DNA from: Phyto melanocephala
Lineage: Eukaryota > Arthropoda > Insecta > Diptera > Rhinophoridae
Direction of reading: 5' to 3'
Length of the DNA stretch: 64,000 nucleotides
Assembly: GCA_941918925.1 (NCBI GenBank)
Contig: OW799235.1
Span: forward strand, 40,446,701 to 40,510,700
Below the pieces are notes generated by a model, which saw nothing but the letters and a program-made list of their open reading frames with translations, made no database searches and was not told where the DNA came from. Each line of letters opens with the position of its first letter. Position 1 is the first letter of the stretch. Below, piece after piece: positions 10,794-21,599 of this stretch. A program made the translations under genes and the position numbers.

Positions 10794-11009
10794 ATATTTT
10801 TAATCTGTTTACTAGCTTAATTGAAGACTCTCTTCGCCGAAAGTAACATTTTTGCGCACATAAATTTTAATACAAGGATTTCTAAATATGAAAAATCGAT
10901 TCAGTTGAAGAAAAGTCTTTATATGAATTTGCATAAACTATTACAGCTTTAAAACTAACGTTTGCAGGGTTCGTTTCTTTATTTTATAAAAAATTGATTT
11001 AAATTGATT

Positions 11010-11050
11010 TTAATTTGCGAATGTGAATATTCGTTACAATACTAATACTT
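11010..11050 (-). repeat. Diverged hAT-like subterminal sequence
   Basis: TTTGCGAATGTGAATATTCGTTACA is similar to the reverse complement of the 8717 end (GTAGCGAATATGAA...). It could be the right end of an element that starts at 8717. Confidence 0.3.
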
Positions 11051-11394
11051 ATACACATCTACAATACTACGTTGGCGTTTATGTTTGTATATAATGTTTG
11101 TACATAAACTTTGTTTTTATTGATATAGACATCCTTTATATATGAATCGAAATCTGTACATTGTTAAATGTGCAAAATTGAAATGTATTCTATTATATAT
11201 GTATGTAGGTATTTATTTATTTGTAGGTGTGCTTTCAAGTGTTACAATAGTTTTCTTCCTCTTATTGTCTAACAAACGACCAATACTCATTCAAATCCAT
11301 GATTGAGTTAACAGACTATGTTTATGTTCGGTATGATTGTAATCAGAGACTGAAAACATGTACTAAAAAGAAACTTAAATTAAATCAACAACGG

Positions 11395-11692
11395 TATGGT
11401 TTATGGGTGCTGAAATCATTGGTCTTTGGTTGCCAACTTTAATCGTGCTATTCACGAGATACCAGTCACTATGCTCGAAATCTGACATTGTTGTAACATA
11501 TACCTCAGAAATGAATTAAAGTTAAGAACTGATAAAGTATTAACCAAGCCATCAAGGTTTTCGACCATATTTTGTATGACATTTTCGAACTGCGACCGCC
11601 ATGATTTTATAATGTTTGAACCCTAAACTGTCAGCTGTCGAATTATTTTTTTAGGGTTGCCAATACTTTACTGCATAAATGACAACACCCTT
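11395..11692 (-). mobile_element. Possible mariner-type end with a short coding remnant
   Basis: On the minus strand the sequence starts AAGGGTGTTGTCATTTATGC after a TA at 11693-11694, like other mariner ends here. Further in, one frame stays open for about 38 codons (FENVIQNMVENLDGLV and on). I do not recognise the protein securely and see no partner end. Confidence 0.3.
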
Positions 11693-11699
11693 TATAATA

Positions 11700-12139
11700 T
11701 TATTTTAAAGCATGATAGGTGTAACAGTATTAAAGTTGTAAGGGAATCAAGCTATGATAACTTTTAATCATCAGTTCTTTTTCTTTGTAGAAATCATAAT
11801 AATAATAAAATATTTTTATAATAAATGGTTTTGATGTTTGTACTGTTACAGATTTAGTTTGATTTAAAAATTTTACAAGTGATTATTAGTACAACCTCCT
11901 AGTCACAGATAAGAAATTACGTACCAGCAAGCTTAATTCAATCTAAATATCAATAAATTGTTCTGAACTTTTATATCGTTAATTTTAAGTACTTTTTTAC
12001 AGTAAAACAAACCCCCGTATATTTAAATAAGCCAACGTTTAAAAAAGGTATAAATGTAACAGATTGTTTAGATGTGTTTGAGCAAAATCTTCGTAGCAAA
12101 ACCCAGTAAGTTAGCGAGTAATATTAAAGACAGTTGCTT
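11700..12139. other. Non-coding, nothing recognised
   Basis: AT-rich sequence without supported features. Confidence 0.4.
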
Positions 12140-12310
12140 ATTACACCCTTCACGTGAAAGTGTAAAAGGGTATATATAATAAGATTGTCATTCCGTTTGT
12201 AAATTCTACAATATTAATTTTAGACCCTAGAAATCATAGATATTCTAAATCCTTATAGATAGAGAAATTTATTTAACAATGTCTGTCTGTCAGTACATGT
12301 GCCCCCATAT
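12140..12310 (-). repeat. Partial copy of the AAGGGTATA repeat family (3' end)
   Basis: CACCCTTCACGTGAAAGTG, then AAAAGGGTATATATAATAAG and ATTGTCATTCCGTTTGTAAA, match the 3' end of the family on the minus strand. The copy is diverged and short. Confidence 0.6.
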
Positions 12311-13318
12311 ATCACAGGTGCTAATGGGTAGTATTAGCTTATCAGAAATGCTCATCAAACAATTTTTCTATTTAGCAATTTCGATATATAACCAGCTGAG
12401 ATGAAAAACTACGTTTGACTCTGTTTTCTTATAAAGATGTCATGATAGTAAAAAATATGTGGGTTGTTATTGTATAAAAAGTTTTTGGTATGTTTGTACC
12501 TACATAACATGCCATTAATCAACAACAATAAATATTAAGCAAGTGTAAATCTGTTTAATAAACCGAATATAGCGTTCTTATTTGTTCTTATTTAAGTTGT
12601 CCTAAAATTCACCATCCTCGCATACAAATGTACTTACAAAAATCCAACAAATAACTAGTAACCAATCAGGATTTAAAAAGTTTAATTATAACTGGTAATT
12701 TTTATACTTTTACGGACCTAAAAAATGTTTTTTAATACAAATTTATACTTAAAAAGTTCATTAATGCCATGAAACCAGTAGACCAGTATTCTGTTTTTTT
12801 GAATTATGTAAAATAATGACAACCTATGACAAAAATAAAAAAATGTACAACAACACTATTCTGTCAATTCTAAATAATTTAATTTCCCATGGAATGCACA
12901 ACATGTGAGAATATTTTCTTTAAAAACAGATTAAACATTTCGCATGTTCATACTTGCTTATGATTTTATGATTATTTGTTTTAATGAAAATTTGCAGTAA
13001 TTATATGATTTTTTTTAAACTTTAATTAAATATAATATATTGCAATCATTACATATTTTATTCACAAACATAATATGTTGCTCGAAATTTATAATCACTT
13101 TAACCATATTTTTCCTCTTGGTTTACGTGAAAAAAACTTGGTGAACTCTGAAGAACATACTTTTAAAACATTTTCAAATTTGTAGTTCAACTTGTAGTTA
13201 AATCGTGCTATTATTGAAATAAAATAACACTCTGTTTATTTTTTTTTTTGGAATCCAAATAAAACCCCAAAAAAAACCCAAATTAAAAGTAAATAAAAGA
13301 CTTTTTACTACGCATATA
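12311..13318. other. Non-coding, nothing recognised
   Basis: AT-rich sequence; no frame, repeat or structure I can support. Confidence 0.45.
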
Positions 13319-13320
13319 TA

Positions 13321-13867
13321 AAGGGTCCACCATCTGACGTTTTTTTCAACTAGTGCTTACTACGTGAATGGCAACACTTAGCTCATGTCTGATTTGACAG
13401 ATAATTAGTTTTATCCTTCCGCTGAACGAATATGGTTGTGTATACGCTTGAACAACGCTGGGAAATATTGCAACATTACTTTTGCCGATTTTGCCAAAAA
13501 AATCATCTCTTCAGATGAAGCTCAGTTTGATCTTGGCGGGCATGTAAACAAGCAAAATTGTCGCATTTAGGGCACAGAAAACTCGCACGCATACATTGAA
13601 AAGCCGATACACCTAAAACGAGTCACTGTTTGGTACGGATTCTGGTCCAGAGGCATAATTGGGCCATTTATCCTCGAAAATGAGCAAGGAATGGCCGTAG
13701 TCAATGGCAATCGTTATCGGGTCATGTTGAACGAATTTTTGTTCACAAAAATTAAAGAGGAGGATATTGGCAACATTTGGTTTCAACAGGATGGCGCTAC
13801 GTGCCACACAGCCGAAGCTACACTTTTTTATAGCATTTTCAAAAAAAAAGTTATTTGGCGAACCCTT
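13321..13867 (+). mobile_element. Internally deleted mariner-like element, family A copy 2
   Basis: TA duplications flank a 547-bp element beginning AAGGGTCCACCATCTGACG and ending ...TTATTTGGCGAACCCTT. The plus strand encodes a broken transposase: MVVYTLEQRWEILQHYF at about 13433, then a jump to the first-Asp block (S-S-D-E-A-Q-F), NKQNC, VTVWYGF, VNGNRYRVMLNEFLF, and FQQDGATCHTAEA with the second catalytic Asp at about 13788. It then runs into the terminal repeat, so the third Asp is missing. Point mutations include a TAG in the CRIW block. Both deletion joints match the copy at 7536-8089, so the two descend from one deleted master. Confidence 0.85.
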
Positions 13868-14151
13868 TATAAAAGTCTTCCAAAAAATCTGTTTAACAGC
13901 AATTGTGTAAGGTCGTGCTTTATATTCCAACTCTTGTAAATAATATATGTATATGTATGAAACGTATATCGAAGTGCTTGTATTTCCTTAATAACGCTAA
14001 GGATGGAAATGTAGCAACTGTGCATAATGTAAATTTGAAAAAATTATTAGTGGATTCACATGGTGTCCTATCATGTTGCATTGTCATCGTTAAAAAAATA
14101 AATAAAAATTTAATATTGATTTAACGACCTTTTTTCTTTTGTTTCATATAT

Positions 14152-14347
14152 ATTTTTTAATTATTTCTTGGGCTTTCAAGGTCAAAATGTATATTAATGT
14201 AAATAAAAAACTTTTATTTAATTATTTTATCCGAAGAAGATGCTGGAAAATACCAGCGAAACGTCGGATAAAATAATGAAATAATAGTTTTTTATTTACA
14301 TTAGTATACATTTTGACCTTGAAAGCCCAAGAAATAATTAAATAAAA
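14152..14347. repeat. Long hairpin (foldback) with a GAAGAAG...CGAAACG apex
   Basis: Arms of about 75-80 bp (CTTGGGCTTTCAAGGTCAAA on the left, its complement on the right) surround the apex at 14226-14272. The apex is TTTATCC, GAAGAAGATG, GCTGG-AAAATA-CCAGC, GAAACGTC, GGATAAA. It has the layout of a hammerhead (outer stem, box, inner stem, GAAA, UC before the closing stem), but the CTGANGA box has lost its CT. Probably a decayed ribozyme-bearing element; no protein. Confidence 0.6.
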
Positions 14348-14394
14348 AATAAATAAAAATTGTTTAAAGCTATTGTATTGTTTTATGGACTTGT

Positions 14395-14542
14395 TTGTCC
14401 AAGTCCATGTAAGGGAATGTCCACCTTTGTAAAGTTCATTTACATGAAAATTATTATTTCTTTGTTACGTTTCAGAGTTTTTGTCCATTAAAGTTTGGTG
14501 TCCGCTAAAGAAAGTGCCCGCTTTAAGGAAGTTTCACTCTAT
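14395..14542 (-). repeat. Possible pogo-like end (inverted relative to 6238)
   Basis: On the minus strand: GAGTGAAACTTCCTTAAAGC, then GGGCACTTTCTTTAGCGGACACC. Repeated TTAAAGCGG..AC words are like the subterminal repeats of pogo-type elements. No transposase is seen. Confidence 0.3.
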
Positions 14543-14599
14543 GTGTATATTATATACATATACTTATATATATATGTACATGTACTAAGTACAAATTAA

Positions 14600-15939
14600 T
14601 TTAATTATGCTAATAGTTTGGAAGTGCACCTATAAATAATAATATGTACATATACATACATACATACATACATATTTTTCCTCTAATATTTTAAGAGTAC
14701 CCGAAATGATATTGATTGTCATACTCTGGTATAAGTACAGGCAACTTTGTATGGTGTTATATGCTTGACTAGATGGCTCACTGAACAGTTGGTAGATACA
14801 GTGGAAGTGCAGTGTAACGAACACGCACTTTTATAAGTTTAAAACATAACGAATGAGTTGATTTTTTATATAACCTGTCCTATACAAATAATTGCTGCCT
14901 TATTCATAAAAGTAATTAAAGGTTTATGAAGGGTGCATAAAACTGATTTTATATTTAACATTGATTTATAAACCTCTAAAAAAGTTGTTGTTATGTCATG
15001 AATTAGACCGTTATTCTTCAGCAATTTAAAACGTTTAACATAAAGTAAAATAAAATAATAAAATTGACTGTTAATTTCTGATCAGCATCGTTTTTAAAAA
15101 GTTACGGACCAATGATTCCACCAACATATAAAGCAGTAACAGTCAGTTTTTCTGGATGTAATGGTGTCCTAACTTGAGGGTTCCATCACTCGAAATACGG
15201 CAGTTTTATTTATTGACATATTCATTCAAAAAAAGTGATTGCCGATGATAGTACCCTTCACACACTTTGTACTATCATGTATGACCATAACTGACAATTA
15301 TTTGGTGCAACTGTGACCAAAACTTATTTAAGGCTATAATACATGGCATATTTTCTAAATCTGACTTCAAAAACCGTCGATGACAGCAGCAGAGATTTCT
15401 GCCAACGGCTGACGTGTTTCATGTTTTCACAAAAGAAAATAGAGCGCGCTCTAATTGAAATTTTGACAGATGTCTCGACGCATGTTTTTTACAGAAGTAA
15501 TGTTTTCAGGTAACACACGACATGTTCGTATATGTCAAGTCAGATGTAAAAAACCTGCCGTGTATTAGCTGCTTTAGGAAATCGATAATTTGAACTTTTA
15601 GTTGTAATTTTCTGCAAACTATTTTTTTGCCGGTATCTTTGTTGGCAATTGACCCATTGAACCAAGAGTTTCTGTAAATATTGCCAAAGGTTCTACTCAA
15701 TGGTTTATTAAGCAAAATTGAAAAACATATCGGACTCAATTGCCGCACAAACCAATTAATTGTAAAATCACATGATCGGAATGTAAAATAAGAAAATAAT
15801 CGGCAATCGTCTGATCTACTTTGAAGCGTATATTTTGTTATTAAAACTTTTTGGCACAACTACAAATTAATATTTCTTGAAAAATAGTCTTACTATTATT
15901 TCAGTAACCATTAAAGATCTTTTTTTATATATATACTAG
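14600..15939. other. Non-coding, nothing recognised
   Basis: Holds a TACA microsatellite near 14650-14672 and an open stretch of 117 codons on the minus strand at 15506-15859. That stretch contains aromatic- and lysine-rich sequence but no motif I know, and there are no flanking splice signals, so I leave it uncalled. Confidence 0.4.
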
Positions 15940-16040
15940 CCAAACCCGGCGCGCGTCGCTACGCCCCTTAATGAATCGAAATGCATTCTGAATTTTAATT
16001 GAATATCAAGTGCAAAAACCTAAAAATTATAATTTTTTTT

Positions 16041-16570
16041 ATGGGCGTGGCATTGCCCACTTTTCTTATCACGAAATTATAAAGTCATAACAGCTCAATA
16101 TGTGTGCAAAGTTTCAGAATATTCGGTCCAGTGCAAGTACCTCAAAATGAAACCTTTTTTTTATGGGCGTGGCACTGCCCACATTTCTAATCACGAAATT
16201 ATTTAGTCATGACAGCTCGATATGTGTGCGAAGTTTCAGAAAAATCGGTTTGGTGCAAGTTCCTCAATATTATAACCTTTTTTTATGGGCGTGGCCCTGC
16301 CCACTTTTCTAATCACGAAATTATATGGTTATTACAGCTTAGTATGTGTGCAAAGTTTAAGAAAAATCGGTCCAGTGCAAGTACTTCAAAATTAAAACTT
16401 TTTTAGGGGCGTGGCCCGCTCACTTTTCTTATCATGAAATTATTTAGTCATAACAGCTCGATATGTGTGCAAAGTTTCAGAAAAATCGGTCAAGTGCAAG
16501 TAGCTAAAACTGATAACTAATTTTTATGGGCGTGGCCCCGCCCACTTTTTTTCTACCCATAAACACTCCC
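16041..16570 (+). repeat. 121-bp tandem repeat, five copies
   Basis: Copies begin at ATGGGCGTGGC (16041, 16163, 16285, 16405 with A-G-G-G-G-C, 16526), so the period is 120-122 bp. Each unit contains TGCCCACTTTTCT, ATCACGAAATTAT, ACAGCTCGATATGTGTGC and AAGTTTCAGAAAAATCGG. The last copy degenerates into AAGTTTGAGTCCGATCGG. Confidence 0.9.
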
Positions 16571-16636
16571 TGGTATGTGTACAACAACTTGCCAAAGTTT
16601 GAGTCCGATCGGTTTCACAGTTTCGGAGTCTATAGC

Positions 16637-16638
<2 letters not shown>

Positions 16639-16681
<43 letters not shown>
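16639..16681 (+). repeat. (CA)n microsatellite
   Basis: About 21 uninterrupted CA units close to the 3' end of the surrounding repeat. Confidence 0.95.
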
Positions 16682-16685
<4 letters not shown>

Positions 16686-16705
16686 TTCACTTTTATATAT
16701 ATAGA

Positions 16706-17395
16706 TATACTTACTTATATATACTTATTTAATAAAATTAAAGTAAAAAAAACTTCGTAATTGTTATACCGGTCTTTAGCTGTAAATCTATAATAGTAAA
16801 GAAAGAAAATCAAACATAATTTTATTTCTTTTTCATGAAAAAGTTTTCTTTTTTGCTTTCTTCTTGTTTGCTTTATTTTCCTTATTCTTATTCTTTTTCT
16901 TTTAACTTTATAATGCAGCATCAGCTGGCTGCCATTTCATTTTGCGTATTCAACATTATTAAAAAAAGGATATTCCATTCATTTCTCAAAGGAATATTAT
17001 TTCTTCCTTTTTCTATATATTAAATAAATATTTATGTATGTATATGTAAGTATATATACATTTAAAAGTATTCAAATCCTACAACCTGTATTCTCCTTAT
17101 ACTGTTGTAAAAATAGTTGTCTGTTACAACCTAAACGATACTGAAATGTATTCAAAATAATCGCAGCCAGAAATACAAATATTCAGAAAGTTGAAATTTT
17201 ATTGCATCAAATAATCAATTTAATAGTTTTATTCTTTTATTTACATATTTTATTGTTTATAGTATAAATTTGTGTTGGTAGGTAGCTTTTGTCTAATGCA
17301 AACTCATCAAAAGAAATGTGTCTAACCATTTGTCTTGATTACTGCCATTTTTCGTTTTTGCTTCTACATTGACATTTATAAAATAAATAATAAAA
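16706..17395. other. Non-coding, nothing recognised
   Basis: Pyrimidine-rich and AT-rich stretches; short open stretches on both strands reflect composition only. Confidence 0.45.
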
Positions 17396-18078
17396 AGCAA
17401 GTAAGAGTGCTATATTCGGCCGTGCAGAATCTTATATACCCTTCAAAACGTAAAGTCATGCAATAAAAATTGCTTGTATCACTATTATTATTAATATGAA
17501 ATACATATTTATGTATATGTTTCATTATCTTTATAATGATTTTATCCGCTTAAAAAGATCCCATTGTAAAAATTGAGTTTATGTATACATATGTGTTTAA
17601 AAAAATAAAAAAAAAACATATAAAAATTAAAATAAATAAAAGAAAAAATAGAAACAAGATAAAAAAAAATTTTTTAAATAAAAATATAAAAAAGTAATTA
17701 AAATTTTTTGTCAACTGGTATTCAAAGCTACGTTCAACCAGATTGTATTGGTGTGAAAAGACGAGGTGGTCTAGGTTTTTTCATCATATCTCAGTTGTTT
17801 AAAGAGCGATTTTTCTGATTTTCAATATCGATCTGCTCCCGAATATTTTTGATGTTTTGGTACCTTACGGGTCTTGAAAATGTCTGGGGTTTCAAAATGT
17901 TGATTTCAACATACACACGAACAGACGGACAGTGCTTAATTGTCTTCCCTATTTATAAGCCTTCAGAAAATATATACTTTATGGGGTCGGAATAAAAATT
18001 GTAGAAATTTCACACGGAATGAAAAACCTATATACATACATACTATACCTTTACACTCGCTGTGAAGGGTATAAAAAT
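17396..18078 (+). repeat. Near-complete copy of the hairpin-ended ATATTCGGCC repeat family
   Basis: It starts AGCAAGTAAGAGTGCTATATTCGG with a short hairpin (ATTCGGCCGTGCAGAAT), then ATATACCCTTC. The middle has an A-rich tract, CATATCTCAGTTGTTTA, TGCTCCCGAATATTT and the GAACAGACGGACAG minisatellite. It ends AGGGTATAAAAATAG after GCTGTGA. No coding capacity. Ends that can form hairpins are reminiscent of Helentron/DINE-like elements, but that class is only a guess. Confidence 0.8.
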
Positions 18079-18835
18079 AGCTGGGGCCAAATTACGGCAT
18101 TTAATCACGATCGAAATTTTACTCGAACCATCGAGTTCTCTGTGCTTTAGGTATAGAGAATCTAATAAGAATTTTCAAATTTCGATCACGTTCGAATGCC
18201 GAATTTGCCCCTTGATTTTATTTTTTCAAATTTCTTGTTAATAAATACAGAAGATATTATTAATAAAGATGAAATATTAGCATATGTTCTGTGCAATTGC
18301 AAACAAAATTATTATAAATAGTATTTATTTTATAACCCAACAAGATGACCTGGTGCGCTTCGCTATCCCCATTAGAAAATATTTATTGCTTTTTATGTAT
18401 GTATAATTTTAATTTTTATAATTAAAGGCGATTTTTTAATGCAGTTTATTGATATTTTTTTTAGTTTTTCAAAATTTAGTTAAAGGCCCATTAAAATTTT
18501 TAGAACTCTCCTTCATTACGTGGATAATGAAAGAACAGAAATACACTGTATTATCCATAAACAATATTTTATTAATAAGGCTTCAATGTTTTAACCGTTA
18601 TTTCTTGTTATTTTTTTGTAAGGTTGTGTTTTTATACATATATTTGAGATTTATTTTGTAGTGTGTATTTAATATTTGTATATATTCGAAGTTTTACTTT
18701 AAAATTTTTCATATAATCGGTTATTTTTGACTTAAGTTTTTTTTATATAAATAATTTACCTCATAAAACAATTATATTAAGTTATAGGTATTAAAGTATA
18801 CTGAAAGTCGATAAGATTTTTAGGAAGTATAATAA

Positions 18836-19110
18836 CACTGGTCTGCAAAAAAAAATCCCGCCTTTAAACAAAAATATGTGAACTATAGAGATTTCGACGC
18901 GCTAAATTCGAATCAGTTTACAGTTTTATTTTATCGGCCTGAGATTTATTTTATGGGAATGCCTAATATATCGATCAAATCACGGCGGTTATTCAGATAC
19001 ATTTCATTATAACATGAGAATGATTAGTACGACTTTGATGAAAATATGGGTTAAGGAGTAATTCAGAAATAAATAGCGTTAAAATTTTATTTTTAATGAA
19101 AAATTAGTAT
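18836..19110 (+). mobile_element. Terminal repeat of the CACTGSTCTGCA transposon family (solo end)
   Basis: CACTGGTCTGCAAAAAAAAA, then GATTTCGACGCGCTAAATTCGAATCAG, then TTTTATGGGAATGCC. The same order occurs at both ends of the 56782-60657 element and at 51802. The interior is replaced by a LINE fragment from about 19200 on, so this end is orphaned. Confidence 0.6.
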
Positions 19111-19199
19111 TTTTGTTTATTTTCAAAACGTCATTAAGAAATTTTTAGGATAAAATTTGTTTTTATCGTTTTGCAAAATCAGATAAAATGAAGATATTA

Positions 19200-20330
19200 A
19201 GTTGCCTTTTAGCCTTAATTTTACCTATATCATTCCTTTATAAAAGCCTGTACCCTTTTAAATTTAGTCCGAAAGCCTTGTTATTTTTTATCCAAGGTTT
19301 CTGGACTAATACGATTTCCCTATCTTTTTCGGCAATACGGAGTGTTAATGCAGCAAATGCTGTTTTAGAGTGGTGGAGATCTGTACCACCTTCGCCATTG
19401 TCCGGTCGTAAATGATTGTGACGTCGTCGTTCTCTGAATCTGAATTTAGAAGATCAATCTCCAGGTGACCAAAAAGATCAACTTTTAGACCTGAATCTTA
19501 TTTGGCGTCTTGCTGGATACCAGAGGAAGCGGGATCATTATCCTTGACCGTTTCACTGTCAGTTTCAGCTTCCTTCTTGATGTCAGAAGCTAGGGGATCG
19601 AGTTTGACGTCGCCACGATAGAGGCGTAGCTTGATACCATCAAAACCATAGTAGATCTTGTCTTACCTCTGTCGTAGTGCCGCCAAGGATTTCTTGTTTA
19701 GGAATATGAATATCTTTCTTGTTGTCCCTATAGAAACGCCAACCCTGATGACTTTTCAATAATTTATCAGAAGGTCAGGGTTGCCGTCTCTGATGAACGC
19801 TAGAATCTTCTCAGCGTCATGTGGTTCAGCCGGAATGGTTGCGATGGATCTCGGTCGATGTGGAATTTCGTTGATCGTGACCACATACAGCCACGCGCCA
19901 CACTACACTTTCCCAAGGACTCCCAACTAGTCAGCAGATCACTCGTTCGTACATGTCATAACCTTGACGTGGCCTTGAAATTAGCCAGAATCACCTATTT
20001 GAGGAGATAGATTGAAATTTTACCTAAGGATACTCTGGTACACTTTCATCATCTTTTGTTGAATTAAGCCCCAGTTTTTATGAGAGATTTCTTAGTCACT
20101 TTTGCTGTGCGCTTAAACGGCGTGTGTTTTATTTGTTTTAGGTTTCTTAGACTCTGGTTCTATCCCTGAACAGTTCCGTTTAGGTGCAGCATAGCATAGC
20201 ATAGCATAGCAGGCATAGTAGGATCGAATTTCTCTTGCCTGGAAAGTAGAAATTTTGCCCAAGTGAGTAAAGATTTTTGATCTTGTTACTATGCTTGTCG
20301 ATAATGCATGTGGTTGCAAGCTTTTTAATA
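19200..20330 (-). pseudogene. LINE fragment: ORF1 and start of the endonuclease ORF2
   Basis: Minus-strand frames carry, in order: a decayed ORF1 N-terminal piece (ESKKPKTNKTH near 20150); ORF1 C-terminal blocks TINEIPHRPRSIATIPAEP, EKILAFIRDGNPDL, KVIRVGVSIGTTRK and KIYYGFDGIKLRLYRGD (about 19600-19890); an acidic linker; and the ORF2 endonuclease start LRIAEKDREIVLVQKPWI followed by LNLKGYRL (about 19230-19330). This is typical of APE-endonuclease LINEs of the R1/LOA/Jockey group. There are several stops and frameshifts. The reverse transcriptase is absent, so the copy is cut at its 3' side, which is unusual for target-primed insertion and points to later rearrangement. Confidence 0.75.
20188..20210. 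repeat. GCATA pentanucleotide repeat
   Basis: Four to five GCATA units within the LINE fragment. Confidence 0.85.
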
Positions 20331-20759
20331 AAATTTCTCCTTATTTTACGTACAACCTACTCAGAGGTGTGAGCAGTGGGTGTATTATTTTGTTGCGAAG
20401 ATGCTCGCAATAACTATTGAAGTGGCCGAAATGGCAGGGACTGTGGCAGCAGTTTGTGGGCTTACCACAATAAGCAGCAGTGAAGCACTGCCAATATGGA
20501 TTCTGTCATCTGAGGGACTAACTGTATTTCCTTTTCAGTGTGCAGGTAATTAACGGATGTTTCTATCGCCAATAGGAAAGTGATGATAGTAAATCGACAA
20601 CAAATTTAATTAAGGTGCTACCTTTTAAAATCAAAGCGGTATTAAAGCAGTTTTATGATGGTTAAGTCGGTGGTTTTCTTGGTGTAACAAAAACAATAGA
20701 AAAGAAAAAGCAACGTTTCTATTGAGTTGGATGTCCACAATCTGCAGATGATTAGATAA
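20331..20759. other. Unassigned, possibly decayed LTR element
   Basis: Sits between a LINE fragment and a Gypsy integrase relic; no motif recognised. Confidence 0.3.
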
Positions 20760-21230
20760 CTAACTTTTCCTGCCGGTAAGGCTGAAACCCGTTACATGTT
20801 AGTGGTAATTCATTATTTTAGTAAATCCTCAGAGTTATACGCTATACCAAACCATTACCTAAAACTGCCGTAAGCACGTTTGCAAAAATCTGGGTGTGAC
20901 GCTATGATGTTCCACTAGAACTACATTCTGATCAGAAAAGAAATTTTAAATCTGCCATACTTCAGGTTATGTGCGAACTATAAGGTATACAGCATGGTCA
21001 AAATGTTTAACTGCAAGTCAGAGGAACACCTGAGAAAATTAGCCAGTATACACCAGATAGACTGTAATGAGCATATATAAAAATTCATTTGGATATATAG
21101 GTCAGACAATCATGACTCTACCTTCCGAACACCTGTAAAAATGAACTTTGGAACCGAGTATAAACCAGCGAAAATATGAAGGCCAGATACGATTGAACAG
21201 GAAATTTAAAAGGATTAAATGTTGGTCAGC
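20760..21230 (+). pseudogene. Gypsy-type LTR retrotransposon integrase relic
   Basis: The plus strand reads, across frames, RYMLVVIHYFSKSSELYAIP (first Asp of the integrase core changed to His), then RYDVPLELHSDQKRNFKSA (second Asp region). Near 21140 there are weak traces of the C-terminal part. Stops interrupt it repeatedly. Reverse transcriptase, protease and LTRs are not found nearby. The motif order and wording are those of Metaviridae-like (Gypsy) integrases of insects. It is inactive. Confidence 0.75.
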
Positions 21231-21252
21231 TATTTACACTATATAACCCACA

Positions 21253-21470
21253 ACAAAACAAGTAAGAGCACTATAAGTATCCGGCTGTGTTGAATTTTTG
21301 ACACCCACCACCAATTTGGTGAACTTTTATAGCGCAAAATTTATTATTATATTAACACTTATCGCTATGGAGTAATCTCTTTATACTAAAATATGTATCA
21401 CTTTCTTTGAGTATCTTCGATTTGCTATTACTTTATTTTTCTAAATTTAGTCTTGCAATGAAACCTTCTG
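21253..21470 (+). repeat. 5' part of a CACCACCAATTT subfamily repeat
   Basis: ACAAGTAAGAGCACTATAAG, then TTGACACCCACCACCAATTTGG, ATAGCGCAAAATTTATTATT, and ATGGAGTAATCTCTTTATACTAAAATATG. Shared with the copies at 24820 and 28640. Confidence 0.7.
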
Positions 21471-21599
21471 CTTTTTAAAAAATATAAATAATGTTTTAAT
21501 TTAGAACAAACGTAACATTTAGCATTGTTTTAGTTTTTCGACTTTTTAAAGTTAGAAGCTTCACTAGTGCAAGTCTACTAGGTTTAACGAATTGCACTG

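Larger units (their letters stand above)
15940..16705 (+). repeat. CTAGCC...CCCGGCGCGC interspersed repeat with internal tandem array
   Basis: It begins CTAGCCAAACCCGGCGCGCG and ends with a CA microsatellite followed by AGAGTTTCACTTTTATATATATAGAT. Both the CTAGC-plus-GC-rich head and the TATATATAGAT tail are typical of abundant insect interspersed repeats; I cannot place it in a class (Helitron-like or LINE-tail-like). The middle is a tandem array, listed separately. Confidence 0.7.

Noticed and set aside
15506..15859. 117-codon minus-strand open frame
   Set aside because: Longest unassigned frame on the left side, but no motif and no neighbouring exons; could be an old transposon scrap.
19188..19415. 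Plus-strand 75-codon frame with signal-peptide-like start
   Set aside because: It is the complement of the LINE endonuclease start on the minus strand.
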